NCBI GenBank assembly: GCA_028873695.1
Contig: JAPPNU010000071.1
Coordinates: 179,272 to 243,271, forward strand
Origin: Gemmatimonadota bacterium
GTDB taxonomy: Bacteria; Latescibacterota; UBA2968; GCA-2709665
Length of the DNA stretch: 64,000 nucleotides
Direction of reading: 5' to 3'
In this document: one piece after another, positions 62,479 through 64,000 of the stretch
How the letters are laid out: each line of letters starts with the position of its first letter
Numbering within the stretch: the stretch's first letter is position 1
The notes under the pieces: generated by a model
The model's database searches: none
What the model was told of the DNA's origin: nothing
What the model saw: only the letters and a program-made list of their open reading frames with translations
Translations under genes and position numbers: made by a program

Positions 62479-63681
62479 ATGCCAAATCAGAAACAGGTAA
62501 AGATAGGAATCGTTGGCCTGGGGCCGCGGGGCAGGCTGTCGTGGATGAAGAACCTGCTGCGCATCAGGACGTGCCGCGTGGGGGCCCTGTGCGACAGGGT
62601 CGAGGCGCTTGTGGGGCAGGCGTACCGGGAGGCCGGCGATCCGGATATCGCGTGCTTTACCGACTATAGCGAGATGCTGGCGAAGGCCGACGTCGACGCG
62701 GTGGCGATCGTGACGGCGCCGCACGATCAGCCGGATCTGATCTGCCGCGCGATGGAGGCGGGGAAACACGCTTGCTGCGAGGTGTCGCTGACGTACGATA
62801 TGGATGACTTATGGCGTGTCGTAGTGGCGGTGGAGCGTAGCGGCCTGAAGTTTCAGATGGCCGAACAGGTGATGTACCATCCATTTGTGAAGGCATGGCG
62901 GCAGTTGGTCGAAGGCGGCGAACTCGGCCACGTCATCTTCGCCCAGGGGCAGTATCTTCACGGGATGACGCCGGACCGGTTCTGGGTCGATTCCGGGACG
63001 GGCGACCGCATCCACCTGGACGATGCCGGGGATCATCCGAGGGCCGCGAAGAGCAGAATGTGGAACTGGTTCCCCCATCCGATTCTTTACATGGCCACCG
63101 ACCTGGGCCCCATCCTGACGGTGCTGCATGACCGGGTGACGAAGGTGACCTGCATGGCGACGCGTCCGCAGAGCTATTATTACGAAGGCATTCCGGCCTC
63201 GGATATCCAGGTGGCGCTGATGCAAACGGAAAACGATACGATCATCCGGATGGCGGTCGGATTCACGTATGCGACGCCCCGGGACCATCACTGGTGGCAC
63301 CTGGAAGGGACGAAGGGAAAGGTTGAGACCGCCCGCTCCGCGGAGATATACGGCGGCCCACAGGGGGTGGACACGCCGAAGATCTGGCTGGAGAGTTCCG
63401 GAGAGGAATCCATGCGTGAGGCGGAATGGAGATATTCTCCGGAAGATCTGCCCGAGGAGGCCCGGGGCAGCGGGCACGGAAATATGGACTATTTCGCGCT
63501 GTCCTCGTTTCTGGACGCCATCCTGAACGATTCGGACCCGCCGCTGAACGTGTACCGGTCGGCGGATCTGACGGCGCCGGCGATCGTGGCCGTTCAGTCC
63601 GTAGAACAGGGGAACGCGTGTCTGGAAGTCCCGGATTTCAGGCCCTCGGAAAAGAGAAAAGCTGGCGATTATCCAGTTTAG
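62479..63681 (+). CDS. Gfo/Idh/MocA-family oxidoreductase
   Basis: A 400-residue NAD(P)-dependent oxidoreductase. KIGIVGLGPRGRLSW is the Rossmann loop. VDAVAIVTAPHDQPDLICRA and EAGKHACCEVSLTYDMDD match the family's GKHVxxEKP region, with VSL in place of the usual KP, so the catalytic Lys appears replaced here. The C-terminal sheet domain includes WHLEGTKGKVE. Substrate unknown, probably a sugar or inositol derivative. The ribosome site upstream of the ATG is weak. Confidence 0.83.
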   Translation: MPNQKQVKIGIVGLGPRGRLSWMKNLLRIRTCRVGALCDRVEALVGQAYREAGDPDIACFTDYSEMLAKADVDAVAIVTAPHDQPDLICRAMEAGKHACCEVSLTYDMDDLWRVVVAVERSGLKFQMAEQVMYHPFVKAWRQLVEGGELGHVIFAQGQYLHGMTPDRFWVDSGTGDRIHLDDAGDHPRAAKSRMWNWFPHPILYMATDLGPILTVLHDRVTKVTCMATRPQSYYYEGIPASDIQVALMQTENDTIIRMAVGFTYATPRDHHWWHLEGTKGKVETARSAEIYGGPQGVDTPKIWLESSGEESMREAEWRYSPEDLPEEARGSGHGNMDYFALSSFLDAILNDSDPPLNVYRSADLTAPAIVAVQSVEQGNACLEVPDFRPSEKRKAGDYPV

Positions 63682-64000
63682 CAAATCCGCCGTTTGACGC
63701 TGTACGTTTTTCGCCGATTCCGTTCCGCACTGCAGGCGGACGTGCTGCCTCTCAGGTATCGACACGTGAAAATCGCAATGGTATGATCCGATGCTGCAGT
63801 AGATCCTTCGTCGGCCTGGGCGGCCTCTTCTGGATGACTGCGGGAAGCCATATGCATGACAATCGTAAAACTTGTCATTCTGAGCGCGCTGGCCTCCTCA
63901 GGATGACATGTTCTGCAAAGGACTGAGTTCAGCGTTTCGCCAATCGTTATCGCAAAATATGTCAATCACAGCGCAGCGAAGAATCTCCCGTATTCTCGAT
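63682..64000. other. Intergenic tail, no gene seen
   Basis: Contains CTTGTCATTCTGAGCGC (about 63872-63890) and GCAGCGAAGAATCTCCCG (about 63975-63992), halves of a widespread intergenic repeat of the TGTCATTCTGAGC...GAAGAATC type. Confidence 0.45.

Overview
The window is a GC-rich chromosomal segment from an uncultured-type bacterium. The gene mix is a quinol:fumarate reductase operon, phytanoyl-CoA-type dioxygenases, DegT and Gfo/Idh enzymes, an M16 peptidase, an RND pump, and many dispersed palindromic intergenic repeats. It resembles Latescibacterota/Poribacteria-like genomes, but this is a weak inference because no rRNA or marker gene is present.

Positions 1-25,053 are mostly housekeeping and metabolism. 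They hold the fumC 3' end, a MerC-like membrane protein, a trypsin-fold protein that has lost its catalytic triad, frdABCD, a three-gene PLP-enzyme/deacetylase/epimerase run, a DegT aminotransferase, an M16 peptidase, two PhyH-family dioxygenases, a complete RND efflux operon, and a class V aminotransferase. Long gaps carry several repeat families.

Positions 26,000-37,900 are an accessory region. It holds a Schlafen-AlbA_2 ATP-binding protein with an overlapping YgiT-like partner (plus decayed copies), a DUF4238-like protein, a TIGR04255-type three-gene operon, a paralogue of one of its members next to a DUF488 protein, an AT-rich AbiU2/HEPN-like gene, and HEPN fragments.

Positions 37,913-52,226 are a co-directional minus-strand defence locus, in transcription order hsdM, hsdS, a 1266-aa reverse transcriptase with a C-terminal nitrilase domain (DRT/UG type), remnants of a duplicated DUF262-hsdR unit, a DUF262/DUF1524 (GmrSD-like) gene, hsdR and an M48-type metallopeptidase. 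A type I restriction system with a defence reverse transcriptase embedded between its specificity and restriction genes is the most notable content of the window.

Positions 52,227-61,811 are a repeat-dense island of small genes. It contains two membrane-anchored coiled-coil proteins in a duplicated cassette, near-identical minus-strand terminators, polypurine/polypyrimidine inverted repeats that break toxin genes, an AbrB antitoxin with a truncated VapC, a frameshifted IS110 transposase, a HicB-like protein, an AAA ATPase/PIN pair, a DUF433 antitoxin whose DUF5615 toxin is cut to 20 codons, and a HEPN/MNT pair. The window ends with a Gfo/Idh/MocA oxidoreductase.
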